Origin: Litorimonas sp964511495 | GTDB lineage: Bacteria > Pseudomonadota > Alphaproteobacteria > Caulobacterales > Maricaulaceae | Assembly: GCA_964511495.1 (NCBI GenBank) | Contig: CAZEFT010000010.1 | Coordinates: 48,835 to 112,834, forward strand | DNA: 64,000 nucleotides | Direction: 5' to 3' | Notes under the pieces: generated by a model | Databases searched by the model: none | The model's input: the letters and a program-made list of their open reading frames with translations, nothing else | What the model was told of the DNA's origin: nothing | Shown: positions 8,967-17,787 of the stretch, one piece after another | How positions within the stretch are numbered: position 1 is the first letter of the stretch | Layout of the letters: the number at the start of each line of letters is the position of its first letter | Program-made: the position numbers and the translations under genes

Positions 8967-10943
8967 ATGATCGCTGAAGTCGGACATTTCTGTTTAATTT
9001 TGGCACTTTTCATAGCCGTAATGCAGTCTGTCCTACCGCTTTACGGGGCCCATAAAAACAGCCAAGCCCTAATGGAGTTTGGCGATTATGCCGCTCGGGC
9101 CCAATTCGCGCTCTTGGCCGCCTGTTTCATCGCCCTCACCTTCACCTTTTTAGGTTCCGATTTTTCGGTCAAACTCGCCGCGTCTCATTCCCACAGCCAG
9201 AAACCATTACTATATAAAATCTCCGGCGTATGGGGGAATCACGAAGGGTCAATCCTGCTTTGGGTCGTTATGTTGGGCCTTTATGGCTTTCTCTTTTCTT
9301 TGTTTTCGAAACGCCTGCCAACCGAATTACGCGCCCGCACCCTCGCCATACAGGGGTTGCTCGCGGTTGGTTTTATCAGCTTCATCCTCTTCACATCTAA
9401 CCCGTTTGAGCGTTTATTTCCGACGCCGATTGACGGAAACGGGCTGAACCCTCTTTTACAAGACCCGGGCCTCGCCATTCATCCACCTCTCCTCTATTTG
9501 GGTTATGTCGGCTATTCACTGGCCTTTTCTATGGCCGTTGCCGCTCTTATTTCCGGTAAGATTGATCGCGACTGGGCGCGGGCATTAAAACCCTGGTCAC
9601 TCATCTCCTGGAGTTTCCTGACCCTCGGCATCACCATGGGGTCACTTTGGGCCTATTATGAATTGGGCTGGGGCGGATGGTGGATGTGGGATCCTGTTGA
9701 AAATGTGTCCTTTATGCCTTGGCTACTTGGCACCGCTTTATTGCACTCGATTCTGGTCATGGAGCGCAAACAAAATCTCGCCCATTGGACAGTTTTACTG
9801 GCTATCACAGCTTTCTCCCTTAGCCTTGTGGGGACTTTTGTCGTCCGCTCCGGCATATTGGTGAGTGTCCATGCTTTCGCCGTTGATCCGGCACGCGGCG
9901 TTTATATTTTGGGACTTTTATTGGTCGCTACTGGCGGCGCACTCGGGCTTTATGCGCTGCGCTCCAAGACCTTGGTACAACGCGCTGAATTTGACAGGGT
10001 CTCACGCGAAGGCGGCTTGGTGCTCAATAACATCCTTTTAGTCACCGCGACGGCTACGGTTTTCCTCGGGACTTTCTACCCCCTGCTTATGGATGCGTTT
10101 ACAGGCGATAAAATCAGTGTTGGTGCGCCTTATTTCGATCTGACTTTTGCGCCGATTATGTCCGTGTTGATCCTCTTTATGGGGGCGGCACCGCTGTTAA
10201 AGTGGCAAGGGGATAGTCTGATTAAACTCAAGCGTTTCGGTTTTATTAGTCTGATTGTAGCACTTACCATTATCGCTCTGTCGGCACTCTTCGGGAAATC
10301 CATACTCGGCGGAATCGGCTTGGCCCTCGCCGCTTATCTCGCTTATGGTGCGATAAAAGCCCTTAATAACAGACGCCCTTTATCAGGCCTGTCCAAATCC
10401 TTGAAATATAATACGCTCGCCTTTTTCATCGCCCATTTGGGCATGGCCGTCTTCACTGCAGGTGCGGTTATTATGAGTGTCTGGTCAGAGGACACCATCG
10501 GACGCGTCAAACCGGGCGATAGCCTGACGGTCGCCGGTTATGAGTTTACACTTGATACCATAGATGGCGGACAGGTCAGCAATTACAGTTATCGTCGGGG
10601 ATATGTCAGAGTTGTGAAAAACGGACGTGTGATTGATACGCTTAAAACGGAACAACGTTTTTACCCTGTTCGGGATATGATTACGACCGAAGCCGGGTTT
10701 CACTTTGCGCCTTACGCGACAGTCTTTGCCGCTATCGGCGAAGGGACACCGGAAGACGGTTATATCTTACGCGCGAATTATCATCCTGCCGTTGTCTGGA
10801 TATGGTTGGGCGCTTTTATGATGGCTTTGGCCGGATTTCTGTCTCTCTTTGGATTGGGCGCGCCGAAAGGGCGAAGAGAGAATATTAGGCAGAAAAATGA
10901 TGCCCCCGCTGGCGCCTCTCTTCAGCATGGAGCCCCGTCATGA
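8967..10943 (+). CDS. ccmF: Cytochrome c haem lyase subunit CcmF
   Basis: The 658-residue multi-membrane protein is the haem lyase core that attaches haem to apocytochrome c in the periplasm, in concert with CcmE, CcmH and CcmI. Key motifs are WGNHEGS at residue 89 and the tryptophan-rich WWD loop (GGWWMWDPVENVSFMPWL) at about 233-250, flanked by conserved histidines. The large periplasmic loop near the C-terminus (about 500-600) is present. Length is typical. The stop overlaps the ccmG start (ATGA). ccmE and ccmABCD are absent from this window, so they must be elsewhere. Confidence 0.96.
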   Translation: MIAEVGHFCLILALFIAVMQSVLPLYGAHKNSQALMEFGDYAARAQFALLAACFIALTFTFLGSDFSVKLAASHSHSQKPLLYKISGVWGNHEGSILLWVVMLGLYGFLFSLFSKRLPTELRARTLAIQGLLAVGFISFILFTSNPFERLFPTPIDGNGLNPLLQDPGLAIHPPLLYLGYVGYSLAFSMAVAALISGKIDRDWARALKPWSLISWSFLTLGITMGSLWAYYELGWGGWWMWDPVENVSFMPWLLGTALLHSILVMERKQNLAHWTVLLAITAFSLSLVGTFVVRSGILVSVHAFAVDPARGVYILGLLLVATGGALGLYALRSKTLVQRAEFDRVSREGGLVLNNILLVTATATVFLGTFYPLLMDAFTGDKISVGAPYFDLTFAPIMSVLILFMGAAPLLKWQGDSLIKLKRFGFISLIVALTIIALSALFGKSILGGIGLALAAYLAYGAIKALNNRRPLSGLSKSLKYNTLAFFIAHLGMAVFTAGAVIMSVWSEDTIGRVKPGDSLTVAGYEFTLDTIDGGQVSNYSYRRGYVRVVKNGRVIDTLKTEQRFYPVRDMITTEAGFHFAPYATVFAAIGEGTPEDGYILRANYHPAVVWIWLGAFMMALAGFLSLFGLGAPKGRRENIRQKNDAPAGASLQHGAPS

Positions 10944-11479
10944 TGCGGGGGGTTCTTCCTTTAATTATCTTCGCAGGGATTGCCGTAGCTTTTGCGATTG
11001 GGCTAACCAAAGATCCACGCCGCATGGAAACCACGCTGATTAACCAAGCCTTTCCGCCCTTCGCTCTAGAGACCCTTTACGAACCGGAAAAAACGGAGAC
11101 AGAAGCGCTTTTGACAGGTCAGGTCAGCCTTATCAATGTGTTCGGCTCATGGTGCGTCACCTGTAATGTTGAGCACCCTATTTTGATGGATATTGCGAAA
11201 GATAAAAGCATCCGTCTTATCGGGCATAATTGGCGGGATGACCGCGAAAAAGCCAAACAGTGGCTGGCGCGTCGCGGCGACCCTTATGAAATAATTATTT
11301 TCGATCCTGACAGCGAACTCGCCATTCCGCTTGGCGTGGTCGGAGCACCTGAAACCTTCATCACGGATAAGCAAGGGCGCATTCGTTACAAACACTCAGG
11401 CGCGATCAGCTATGAGGACTGGGAAGGTATTTTGAAACCGCTTATCCTATCACTGACTTTGGAAATTGAGGCCCAATGA
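10940..11479 (+). CDS. ccmG: Thiol:disulfide oxidoreductase CcmG/DsbE
   Basis: This 179-residue periplasmic thioredoxin-like protein keeps apocytochrome c cysteines reduced for haem attachment. A single membrane anchor covers about residues 5-21, and the active site is WCVTC at 71-75. The family more often has WCVPC (WCxPC), so the Thr in place of Pro is notable but keeps both cysteines. The cis-proline loop VVGAPETFI and the CcmG-specific NWRDDREKA segment are present. The start overlaps the ccmF stop by four bases, and its own stop overlaps ccmH, showing tight translational coupling. Confidence 0.93.
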   Translation: MMRGVLPLIIFAGIAVAFAIGLTKDPRRMETTLINQAFPPFALETLYEPEKTETEALLTGQVSLINVFGSWCVTCNVEHPILMDIAKDKSIRLIGHNWRDDREKAKQWLARRGDPYEIIIFDPDSELAIPLGVVGAPETFITDKQGRIRYKHSGAISYEDWEGILKPLILSLTLEIEAQ

Positions 11480-11898
11480 TGCGAACCCTCATAAGCCTTT
11501 GTTTCACTTTGCTAATATTGTCCCCAATAAGCGGTCTGGCGCAAGTCAATGATCCTGCATTAGAACAACGCGCACGCGAAATCGGGCAATCCCTACGCTG
11601 TGTCGTCTGCCAGAATCAGTCGATTGATGAATCAGACGCCCCTCTGGCACAAGATATGCGGAAGCTTGTCCGCCAACGCTTGAGTGAAGGCGACACGAAT
11701 GAAGCTGTCATTGCCTATATGCGTGAGAAATATGGTGATTATGTACTGCTCAAACCGCCCGTTCAGTCTAATACCTATATTCTTTGGCTCCTGCCCTTTG
11801 GCCTTCTCCTGATGGGACTCGTCTGGTTCTTGCGCTCAGGCTCAGTCGCCGAAGAAGCGAATCCGGGAACGGCCAATGATGAGCGTGGAAGCATTTAA
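11476..11898 (+). CDS. ccmH: Cytochrome c maturation thioreductase CcmH (CcmL-type)
   Basis: The 140-residue protein has a signal peptide (about 1-22), the redox motif LRCVVCQ at residues 40-46 and a C-terminal membrane anchor (about 101-118). This is the short CcmH/CcmL form. It reduces or holds the apocytochrome CxxCH cysteines after CcmG. It overlaps ccmG by four bases and shares one base with the next gene's start, so the four ccm genes form one operon. Confidence 0.94.
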   Translation: MMRTLISLCFTLLILSPISGLAQVNDPALEQRAREIGQSLRCVVCQNQSIDESDAPLAQDMRKLVRQRLSEGDTNEAVIAYMREKYGDYVLLKPPVQSNTYILWLLPFGLLLMGLVWFLRSGSVAEEANPGTANDERGSI

Positions 11899-12380
11899 TG
11901 ATCTGGCTCCTTTTGATAATTATCGCACTCGCAACGACGTTGTTCTTGGTTACGCCATTTTTGAACGGCGCAAGGCGACCCGTTGTGATCTCACTTTTTA
12001 TGGCGAGCTTGATCGGTGCCTCCATCGGGCTTTACGCTTTTTTGGGGACGCCGACCCCGCCCGCGCCAGAGCTTTCCGCAGAGACGCCGTCTGCTTTGGA
12101 AGCAGCACAATCAGTGACGCAGGAAGACATAGAGGGCATGGTCATGGGCTTAGCCACGCGCTTGAGGGTAGAACCGGATGACCCGGCGGGTTGGACACGT
12201 CTGATCCGCTCTCGCATTGTTTTAGGGGATGTCCCGAACTTACTGAAAGACCACAAGGCGATGGTCGAGCATTATGCCGACCAACCCAATATGATTGAGC
12301 AAATCAATAAAAATAGTGGTTTCACCGCGTTAGCACGCAGGCTTTACGAAGAGGCAAAGCTTACGCCTGAAACACCTTAG
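11898..12380 (+). CDS. Short CcmI-like (CycH) cytochrome c biogenesis protein
   Basis: The 160-residue protein has two N-terminal membrane segments (about 2-20 and 29-48), a proline-rich linker and one TPR-like unit, IEGMVMGLATRLRVEPDDPAGW followed by RSRIVLGD. That matches the CcmI pattern, where the TPRs hold the apocytochrome C-terminus. It is much shorter than classical CcmI (about 280-400 residues), so the periplasmic TPR tail is cut down to about one repeat plus a helix. The operon position right after ccmH supports the assignment. Its stop overlaps the hemY stop from the opposite strand by four bases. Confidence 0.8.
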   Translation: MIWLLLIIIALATTLFLVTPFLNGARRPVVISLFMASLIGASIGLYAFLGTPTPPAPELSAETPSALEAAQSVTQEDIEGMVMGLATRLRVEPDDPAGWTRLIRSRIVLGDVPNLLKDHKAMVEHYADQPNMIEQINKNSGFTALARRLYEEAKLTPETP

Positions 12381-13927
12381 CTTTTGGGCTTATCCAAAAG
12401 ACTGTCCAAGCGCGCCGATAAATCCTCTTTCCTTGAGGCCTCATTGTCAATGTCAGGCTCTTCTGACGCAATATCGCCTCCAGCAATATCTTCGAAATCG
12501 CGTGCAACCTCTTCATTATCATCGTCATCACCGACGTCTTCCAAAACGTCCAATTCGTCATCCGCCAGACCGGCCTTGCGCCGAGACGCCCCTGACTCAT
12601 AGCGAGGATGAATAAGCTCTCCTGTATCGCCAAAACTAAATGTCAGACGCCGCCAATCGGACGCGCTGTAATCAAACGCTTCGCCCTCCGGGTCTAAGTC
12701 TGACCAATCCGGATCGAGTGGCGCTGTAGCCGCGCGCTCATACCATAAACGCGCATCAGTGCGATTACCGAGCTTCTCTTCAATTTGTCCGGCTAATTGA
12801 CACAGTCGAGCTGTCGGTGGTTCAGAATCGGCATCTAACTGCAAATAGGGGGCGAGAATTGACAAAGCACCAACATAGTCTTCATTGCGAAGTTTTTCTT
12901 CAGCCTGCAACATATGGGTCTCTTTATGGGAGGCATTTGTTTTGACGAGTGAGTCGATGCGTTTTGCCCGCGCGCGGTCACTTTCGCCTTCAATCAAATC
13001 ATTTAAGGCAAGGGCCAAAGCCGGATGAGGCTGCCTCGCCCAAGCTTTTTCTATCAATGAAATTGCTTTGCGCTGCTCACCCGCCACCCGTAACAATTTT
13101 GCAGAGAGCGCCACGGCAGGCGAAAACTCCGGCGCTGAGTTTGCCGCCTTGACGGCCAATTCTGTCGCCAATTGCGATTGTCCACTCTCCATAACCCGGC
13201 TGGCTTTCGCCGCCAACAGAACGGCACGACGGCGACGCGCTACATCTTTATCAATATGTTTGCGTTTTTCGCCTCGATCCAATGTCTCTTTCGCCGCCGC
13301 CCAGTCGCATTCCGACATTTGCGCCCGAAAGAGGATATCAAAGGCCCAACGGGCATTTTTATTCGCATCATAAGCTGACCTCGCTTGCTCCTCCGCCCCT
13401 CTCACGTCACCACAAGCCAAAAGCGTGCGGGCCAAACCATGTTGACCGGTCGCACGTGTCTTTTCTGAGCCCAACATGGCCGTGTAATGAGCGGCCGCTT
13501 CCTGATTGTCCCCGCAGGCTTCAGCAGCTTGGGCGCTGACAATACGTCCCAGATCATCAGAACTGATTAAAGCGCGCGCCTTCTCGGCCTTTTTACGGGC
13601 TTTACTGGCATCACCATCTGCACCTGCCAGAAGTGCTTCCTCCATCGCTTCAAGCGCTTGATTACGGCGACGCAAACCGACGCCTGAACGAATACGTGAG
13701 GGTAAACGCCATAACCAAACGACCAATGACCAGAATAAAATTAACGAAACAATCAATACGCTCGCCAGAACGATGACGGCCTGCCACGTTAAAACAATCG
13801 GGTTCATCGCCAACAGCCCCGTCTCAGCAGAAGAGGACAAAGTAAGCGTGGCGTCATCCCCGACATAGAGCATCAACCCTGCCAAAGCGGCGATGAGGAT
13901 GAGGAAAACCATTACATATTTCGTCAT
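12377..13927 (-). CDS. hemY: HemY-like TPR membrane protein
   Basis: A 516-residue protein with the HemY_N architecture: two membrane segments (about 3-21 and 45-72), then WRLPSRIRSGVGLRRRNQALEAMEEALL, then long helical TPR repeats. Members sit next to haem synthesis genes but their biochemical role is not settled; they are not protoporphyrinogen oxidases. The C-terminal about 80 residues are acidic and of low complexity, a tail unlike the TPR region. It is the last gene of the hemC-hemD-mitofilin-hemY run. The stop overlaps that of the convergent short ccmI, so there is no room for a terminator between them. Confidence 0.9.
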   Translation of the reverse strand: MTKYVMVFLILIAALAGLMLYVGDDATLTLSSSAETGLLAMNPIVLTWQAVIVLASVLIVSLILFWSLVVWLWRLPSRIRSGVGLRRRNQALEAMEEALLAGADGDASKARKKAEKARALISSDDLGRIVSAQAAEACGDNQEAAAHYTAMLGSEKTRATGQHGLARTLLACGDVRGAEEQARSAYDANKNARWAFDILFRAQMSECDWAAAKETLDRGEKRKHIDKDVARRRRAVLLAAKASRVMESGQSQLATELAVKAANSAPEFSPAVALSAKLLRVAGEQRKAISLIEKAWARQPHPALALALNDLIEGESDRARAKRIDSLVKTNASHKETHMLQAEEKLRNEDYVGALSILAPYLQLDADSEPPTARLCQLAGQIEEKLGNRTDARLWYERAATAPLDPDWSDLDPEGEAFDYSASDWRRLTFSFGDTGELIHPRYESGASRRKAGLADDELDVLEDVGDDDDNEEVARDFEDIAGGDIASEEPDIDNEASRKEDLSARLDSLLDKPKS

Positions 13928-13994
13928 ATCAGACTGTCTTTCTCTCTGTCATACGGTGTCGGAGTGTAATCGCTATACCCTGAACCTAACCTAT

Positions 13995-14978
13995 TTACTC
14001 ATTAACAGACAGGCTGTTCCGCCAATCTTGACCGACATTGCGCAGATTTTGTGGTAAGGATTCAAAAGTCTTTATGGCCGAATTAAGGTCACCCCGTGAC
14101 AAAGCCGTTTCAATAGTCTCAATCAATACAATCGGATCATCGGGTTCGCGCACCTGAATATGTTTATTGAGCGCTTTAGCAAGGAAACCTTTGTCGCCAT
14201 TCTCTTTTTCAATCGCCGCAAGCAAAGCGGCTTTCGGGAAGGCCGGTGACTGTGTTAAAATTTCACCCCCGTCTCCGTCTGTCGCCTCAACACGCATAGG
14301 CAAAATATCACGACTTTGCTTTAAATCGTCTATCTCTGCTTCAAGCTTGGTGATGGTTTCGTTTGACACAATTAGGGCAGTTTCCAACTCTGCAAGCCGG
14401 GCTTCCAGTCCTGATGTATCGGGCCATGCGAAGCCGTCTTCTTCTGCCTGTTTTAAGGCCTGCAGAGTATCGGCATTGATGTCCGGCAGAACAGGTTCAG
14501 GACGGTTTTCCAAAGTCTCCAAACGCTCTTGCAAACGGCTTTCTAAATCATTGAGTTGGGTTACATCAACGCCCTCGATGTTTTGCAAAGACGCTTGGTC
14601 TTGCCGCAAACGCGAGACCTCATTTTTCAGAGCGGATATAGAAGTGGAGCTTTCGTCTTTGACCTCTGCCACCGCAAGATCGAGCTGTCTTTGAATATCG
14701 GCTTTGTTAGGCGTTTTGACAAAATGTTGCGCCCCATAGGCCCCACCAACAGCGCCTAACCCTGTTGATAGGAGAAAGAGACCCAAAACAGGAAGGACGC
14801 CCAGACCTTTTCGGGGCTTATCTCCCTTTTCTTCAAGTCCAGAGTCAGAAAGAAGATCTGAGTCAGCCTCAGCATCCTCTATTTCAACCTCTTCGACTTC
14901 TATCGCGTCTTCATCTGCCTCTAGAGGGTCTGTTGTCTCATCAATATCTGACTCTTCATTTGGGTGTGTATCGCTCAT
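13995..14978 (-). CDS. Mitofilin-like (Mic60) inner membrane protein
   Basis: The 327-residue protein has a very acidic cytoplasmic N-terminus (about 1-55), one membrane segment (about 60-83), a coiled-coil middle (about 90-220) and a conserved C-terminal helical part starting near FLAKALNKHIQVREPDDP. This order, and the location between hemD and hemY, match the alphaproteobacterial Mic60/mitofilin homologues, the ancestors of the mitochondrial crista-junction protein. Family members shape the inner membrane and contact the outer membrane. The gene starts 4 bases after the hemD stop, so it is in the haem operon. Confidence 0.85.
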   Translation of the reverse strand: MSDTHPNEESDIDETTDPLEADEDAIEVEEVEIEDAEADSDLLSDSGLEEKGDKPRKGLGVLPVLGLFLLSTGLGAVGGAYGAQHFVKTPNKADIQRQLDLAVAEVKDESSTSISALKNEVSRLRQDQASLQNIEGVDVTQLNDLESRLQERLETLENRPEPVLPDINADTLQALKQAEEDGFAWPDTSGLEARLAELETALIVSNETITKLEAEIDDLKQSRDILPMRVEATDGDGGEILTQSPAFPKAALLAAIEKENGDKGFLAKALNKHIQVREPDDPIVLIETIETALSRGDLNSAIKTFESLPQNLRNVGQDWRNSLSVNE

Positions 14979-14982
14979 AAAA

Positions 14983-15705
14983 TCAAATCTGGCCGTTCCG
15001 ACGGTCTAAATCAAGGCGAAGAGCCTGGATCATCTCGGCTTGATCAGGAGACTCTGCTATCAGGCGTTTTTTAAAATAGGTTCCGCCAAGCGCGGCATCC
15101 GTATTCGCGCTGATGGATAAGGCGGTGAATCCATCAAGCTCCTGCAAAACCAAAAGGTCCGTCACACTTTGCGCCGCCAGAGGCGAATAAATGGCAATAT
15201 AATCAAATTGATTAGGGTCGAAATTCAAGACTTTTCGCGGTTGAGCTGCATAATATTCAATTCGCGTGGCAGCAAATCCTGCATCCAGAAGGTTTTCGGT
15301 CAGTCGCCCTCTCACATGTCGGCCCGAACAATGTCTGACCGGGCGAGATACAGACACGCTGCGTTCGACCAGAGCCTGTAAATCCGTCACATCTCCGGAG
15401 GCAGAGGCAATTTGTGTGAACCCCTGTGCCTCCGCCAATTTCGCCGTTGCATCCCCAACGCAATAAACTTCATAATTGCGATCTTCGTGAATGTGGCAGA
15501 AAGCCCTCACTCCATTGCGGGAGGTGAAAAGCAGAACTGTAGTTTCTGTCGGTGGATGAATGTCATCCTTTGTAAAAACAATATCCAAAACAGGTGAAAC
15601 AGTCGGCTCAAGCCCCAAAGCACGAAAATCTGCCGCACTCTCTTCTGCCCGAGGCAAAGTTTGCGTCACCCATATTTTCGGCATTGTCGGAAAAGCCTTA
15701 CTCAT
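14983..15705 (-). CDS. hemD: Uroporphyrinogen-III synthase
   Basis: A 240-residue enzyme that closes and inverts ring D of hydroxymethylbilane to make uroporphyrinogen III. Sequence similarity in this family is low, but TSRNGVRAF, YCVGDATAKLAEAQGF and YSPLAAQSV are the expected landmarks, and the gene follows hemC with an 8-base overlap (ATGAGTAA). It also sits just before the mitofilin-like gene, as in other alphaproteobacteria. Confidence 0.9.
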   Translation of the reverse strand: MSKAFPTMPKIWVTQTLPRAEESAADFRALGLEPTVSPVLDIVFTKDDIHPPTETTVLLFTSRNGVRAFCHIHEDRNYEVYCVGDATAKLAEAQGFTQIASASGDVTDLQALVERSVSVSRPVRHCSGRHVRGRLTENLLDAGFAATRIEYYAAQPRKVLNFDPNQFDYIAIYSPLAAQSVTDLLVLQELDGFTALSISANTDAALGGTYFKKRLIAESPDQAEMIQALRLDLDRRNGQI

Positions 15706-16627
15706 CCCACTCTACATAGGAACCCGCAGCCGCTCTGACACCCGTTCCAAGGCGAAATCCCAAATCATAGGCTTCCAGCGTCGTTTTAAGCGCAATCTGA
15801 TCTGTATCGCCAAACCGCGCCGAGCCGTCTTTGGCAATAACTTCCCCTCTAAACTGCATGATTTCACCATCCCAGACGGCAAGGGCAGCAATCGGCGTCC
15901 GGCATGAGCCGTCCAAGGCCCGAAGGAAAGCCCGCTCAGACGTAATGGCCAGCTCTGTCGCTTCGCAATTCAGGGCAGCAATCAATTTGCGGAAGGCCTC
16001 GTCTTCTTTTCGCATTTCAATGCCTATTGCACCCTGAGCCGGGGCCGGTAACATCCGCTGCGTTTCGATAATTTCTGTAATTACCGCCTCCTGCTCCAAA
16101 CGCTTTAATCCGGCGCAGGCCAAAAAAGTCGCATCACACACACCATCTTCGAGTTTTTGCAAACGCGTGCCGACATTGCCCCGCAAGAGGCAAAATTCGA
16201 TATCAGGCCGAACCGCAGAAAGCTGCGCTCGCCGCCGTATTGATGCCGTCCCGACAAGCGCGCCCTCGGGCAAATCATCTAACGCTTTATAGGTTTTGGA
16301 TATGAAAGCGTCACGCGGGTCTTCGCGGGGTAAGATAGCGGCAATTTCCAAACTGTCCTGACCGACCGTCGGAACGTCTTTCATCGAATGAACTGCGAGA
16401 TCAATCTCACCTGTGACGAGTGCTTCTTCCAACTCTTTAGTGAATAAGCCCTTGCCGCCAAAAGCACTTAAATGGCCTTTCAAGCGATCCCCTGAAGTCT
16501 TTAATATTTTGATGGGGAAATGCTCGGCACGAAACTCAGTCGTCTCGACCAAAAGTCGCTGAACCAGATAGGCTTGATAAAGCGCCAAAGGCGACCCACG
16601 CGTCCCAATTGTTAAGCTCTGTTGCAT
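15698..16627 (-). CDS. hemC: Porphobilinogen deaminase (hydroxymethylbilane synthase)
   Basis: The 309-residue enzyme joins four porphobilinogen units. Landmarks are GTRGSPLALYQ at the start, the substrate-binding region HSMKDVP near 85, RGNVGTRLQKL near 150 and the dipyrromethane cofactor cysteine in GSCRTPIAAL near 240. A GTG one codon upstream is possible, but the ATG at 16627 is preferred. It is divergent from tsaD across about 56 bases, which must hold both promoters. It leads the haem/mitofilin operon. Confidence 0.95.
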   Translation of the reverse strand: MQQSLTIGTRGSPLALYQAYLVQRLLVETTEFRAEHFPIKILKTSGDRLKGHLSAFGGKGLFTKELEEALVTGEIDLAVHSMKDVPTVGQDSLEIAAILPREDPRDAFISKTYKALDDLPEGALVGTASIRRRAQLSAVRPDIEFCLLRGNVGTRLQKLEDGVCDATFLACAGLKRLEQEAVITEIIETQRMLPAPAQGAIGIEMRKEDEAFRKLIAALNCEATELAITSERAFLRALDGSCRTPIAALAVWDGEIMQFRGEVIAKDGSARFGDTDQIALKTTLEAYDLGFRLGTGVRAAAGSYVEWDE

Positions 16628-16683
16628 CACTGCTCAACTAACCTTATCTCCCTTGCGTGACCACTGTTTTTTCGACCCATAAA

Positions 16684-17787
16684 ATGCCCCAAGCTCAGCC
16701 TCCTTTTTTAGTTCTCGGAATTGAATCCAGTTGCGATGAAACTGCCGCTTCGGTTTTGCGATACACTGATGATGACACATTGGAGATTTTGTCTTCGGTT
16801 ATCGCCAGTCAAAATGAAGCCCACGCCCCGTTTGGAGGCGTCGTGCCTGAAATCGCCGCACGCGCCCATATGCAGAAAATCGAACATATTGTCGAAACGG
16901 CCATTCAGGAGGCCGATGTGAATTACACGGATCTGGCGGGTATCGCGGCCACATCTGGGCCCGGATTGATTGGGGGCGTAATTTCAGGACTGCTTGCCGC
17001 AAAGGGCTTGGCGCTGTCTCTTGAACGACCGCTTTTGGCGGTCAATCATTTAGAAGGCCACGCACTTTCGCCCCGGCTCGCTGCACCTTGTGCCTTTCCT
17101 TATCTGTTATTGTTAGTGTCAGGCGGACATACGCAGTTACTCTCCGTCAATGGCTTGGGCGATTATACACGTTTGGGCAGTACGGTAGATGATGCCGCGG
17201 GCGAAGCTTTTGATAAATCAGCCAAAGTTATGGGATTAGGGTTTCCGGGCGGGCCTAATGTTGAACGATGGGCGGCAAAAGGCGACCCTGACTCTGTCTC
17301 TCTTCCTCGCCCTTTTCGCGGCAAAGACCATGCTGACTTTTCCTTTGCCGGATTAAAAACGGCTGTTGCCCGTGCTTGGGAAGCCAGTGATAAGTCTGAT
17401 TCAGCCAAAGCCAATATTTGTGCCAGTTTCCAAAAAGCTGTCGGCGACGTTATGACCGAGCGCACAGAACGCGCGATTGAGATGTTCAAATCCCGACATG
17501 GCGAAGACGCTAAGCGTTTTGTTGTGGCCGGAGGGGTGGCCGCCAATAAAGCCCTACGTGGGCGATTAACTGATCTTTGTGAGGCCCATAATTTATCTTT
17601 TCTGGCCCCGCCTCTGAAATATTGCACGGATAATGCCGCGATGATTGCCTTGGCAGGCGCCGCAAGGCTAGCCAAGGGCGACATTGACCCGCTGAATGCG
17701 CCCGCCCGCCCGCGATGGCCACTCGATCAGCAAGCCGCTCAAAACAATCCCGCCAGTGGCTTTGGCAAGAAAGGCCCGAAATCATGA
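16684..17787 (+). CDS. tsaD: tRNA N6-threonylcarbamoyladenosine transferase TsaD
   Basis: TsaD transfers threonylcarbamoyl to A37 of ANN-decoding tRNAs, together with TsaB/TsaE. The 367-residue product shows GIESSCDETAAS at the start, the metal-binding HxxGH-type NHLEGHALS, LLVSGGHTQL, and the C-terminal VAGGVAANKALRGRL. The start is taken as the ATG at 16684 because homologues begin just before the GIESSCDET strand; an in-frame GTG at 16657 would add nine residues. Neither has a strong ribosome site. The stop overlaps the gpsA start (ATGA). Confidence 0.95.
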   Translation: MPQAQPPFLVLGIESSCDETAASVLRYTDDDTLEILSSVIASQNEAHAPFGGVVPEIAARAHMQKIEHIVETAIQEADVNYTDLAGIAATSGPGLIGGVISGLLAAKGLALSLERPLLAVNHLEGHALSPRLAAPCAFPYLLLLVSGGHTQLLSVNGLGDYTRLGSTVDDAAGEAFDKSAKVMGLGFPGGPNVERWAAKGDPDSVSLPRPFRGKDHADFSFAGLKTAVARAWEASDKSDSAKANICASFQKAVGDVMTERTERAIEMFKSRHGEDAKRFVVAGGVAANKALRGRLTDLCEAHNLSFLAPPLKYCTDNAAMIALAGAARLAKGDIDPLNAPARPRWPLDQQAAQNNPASGFGKKGPKS

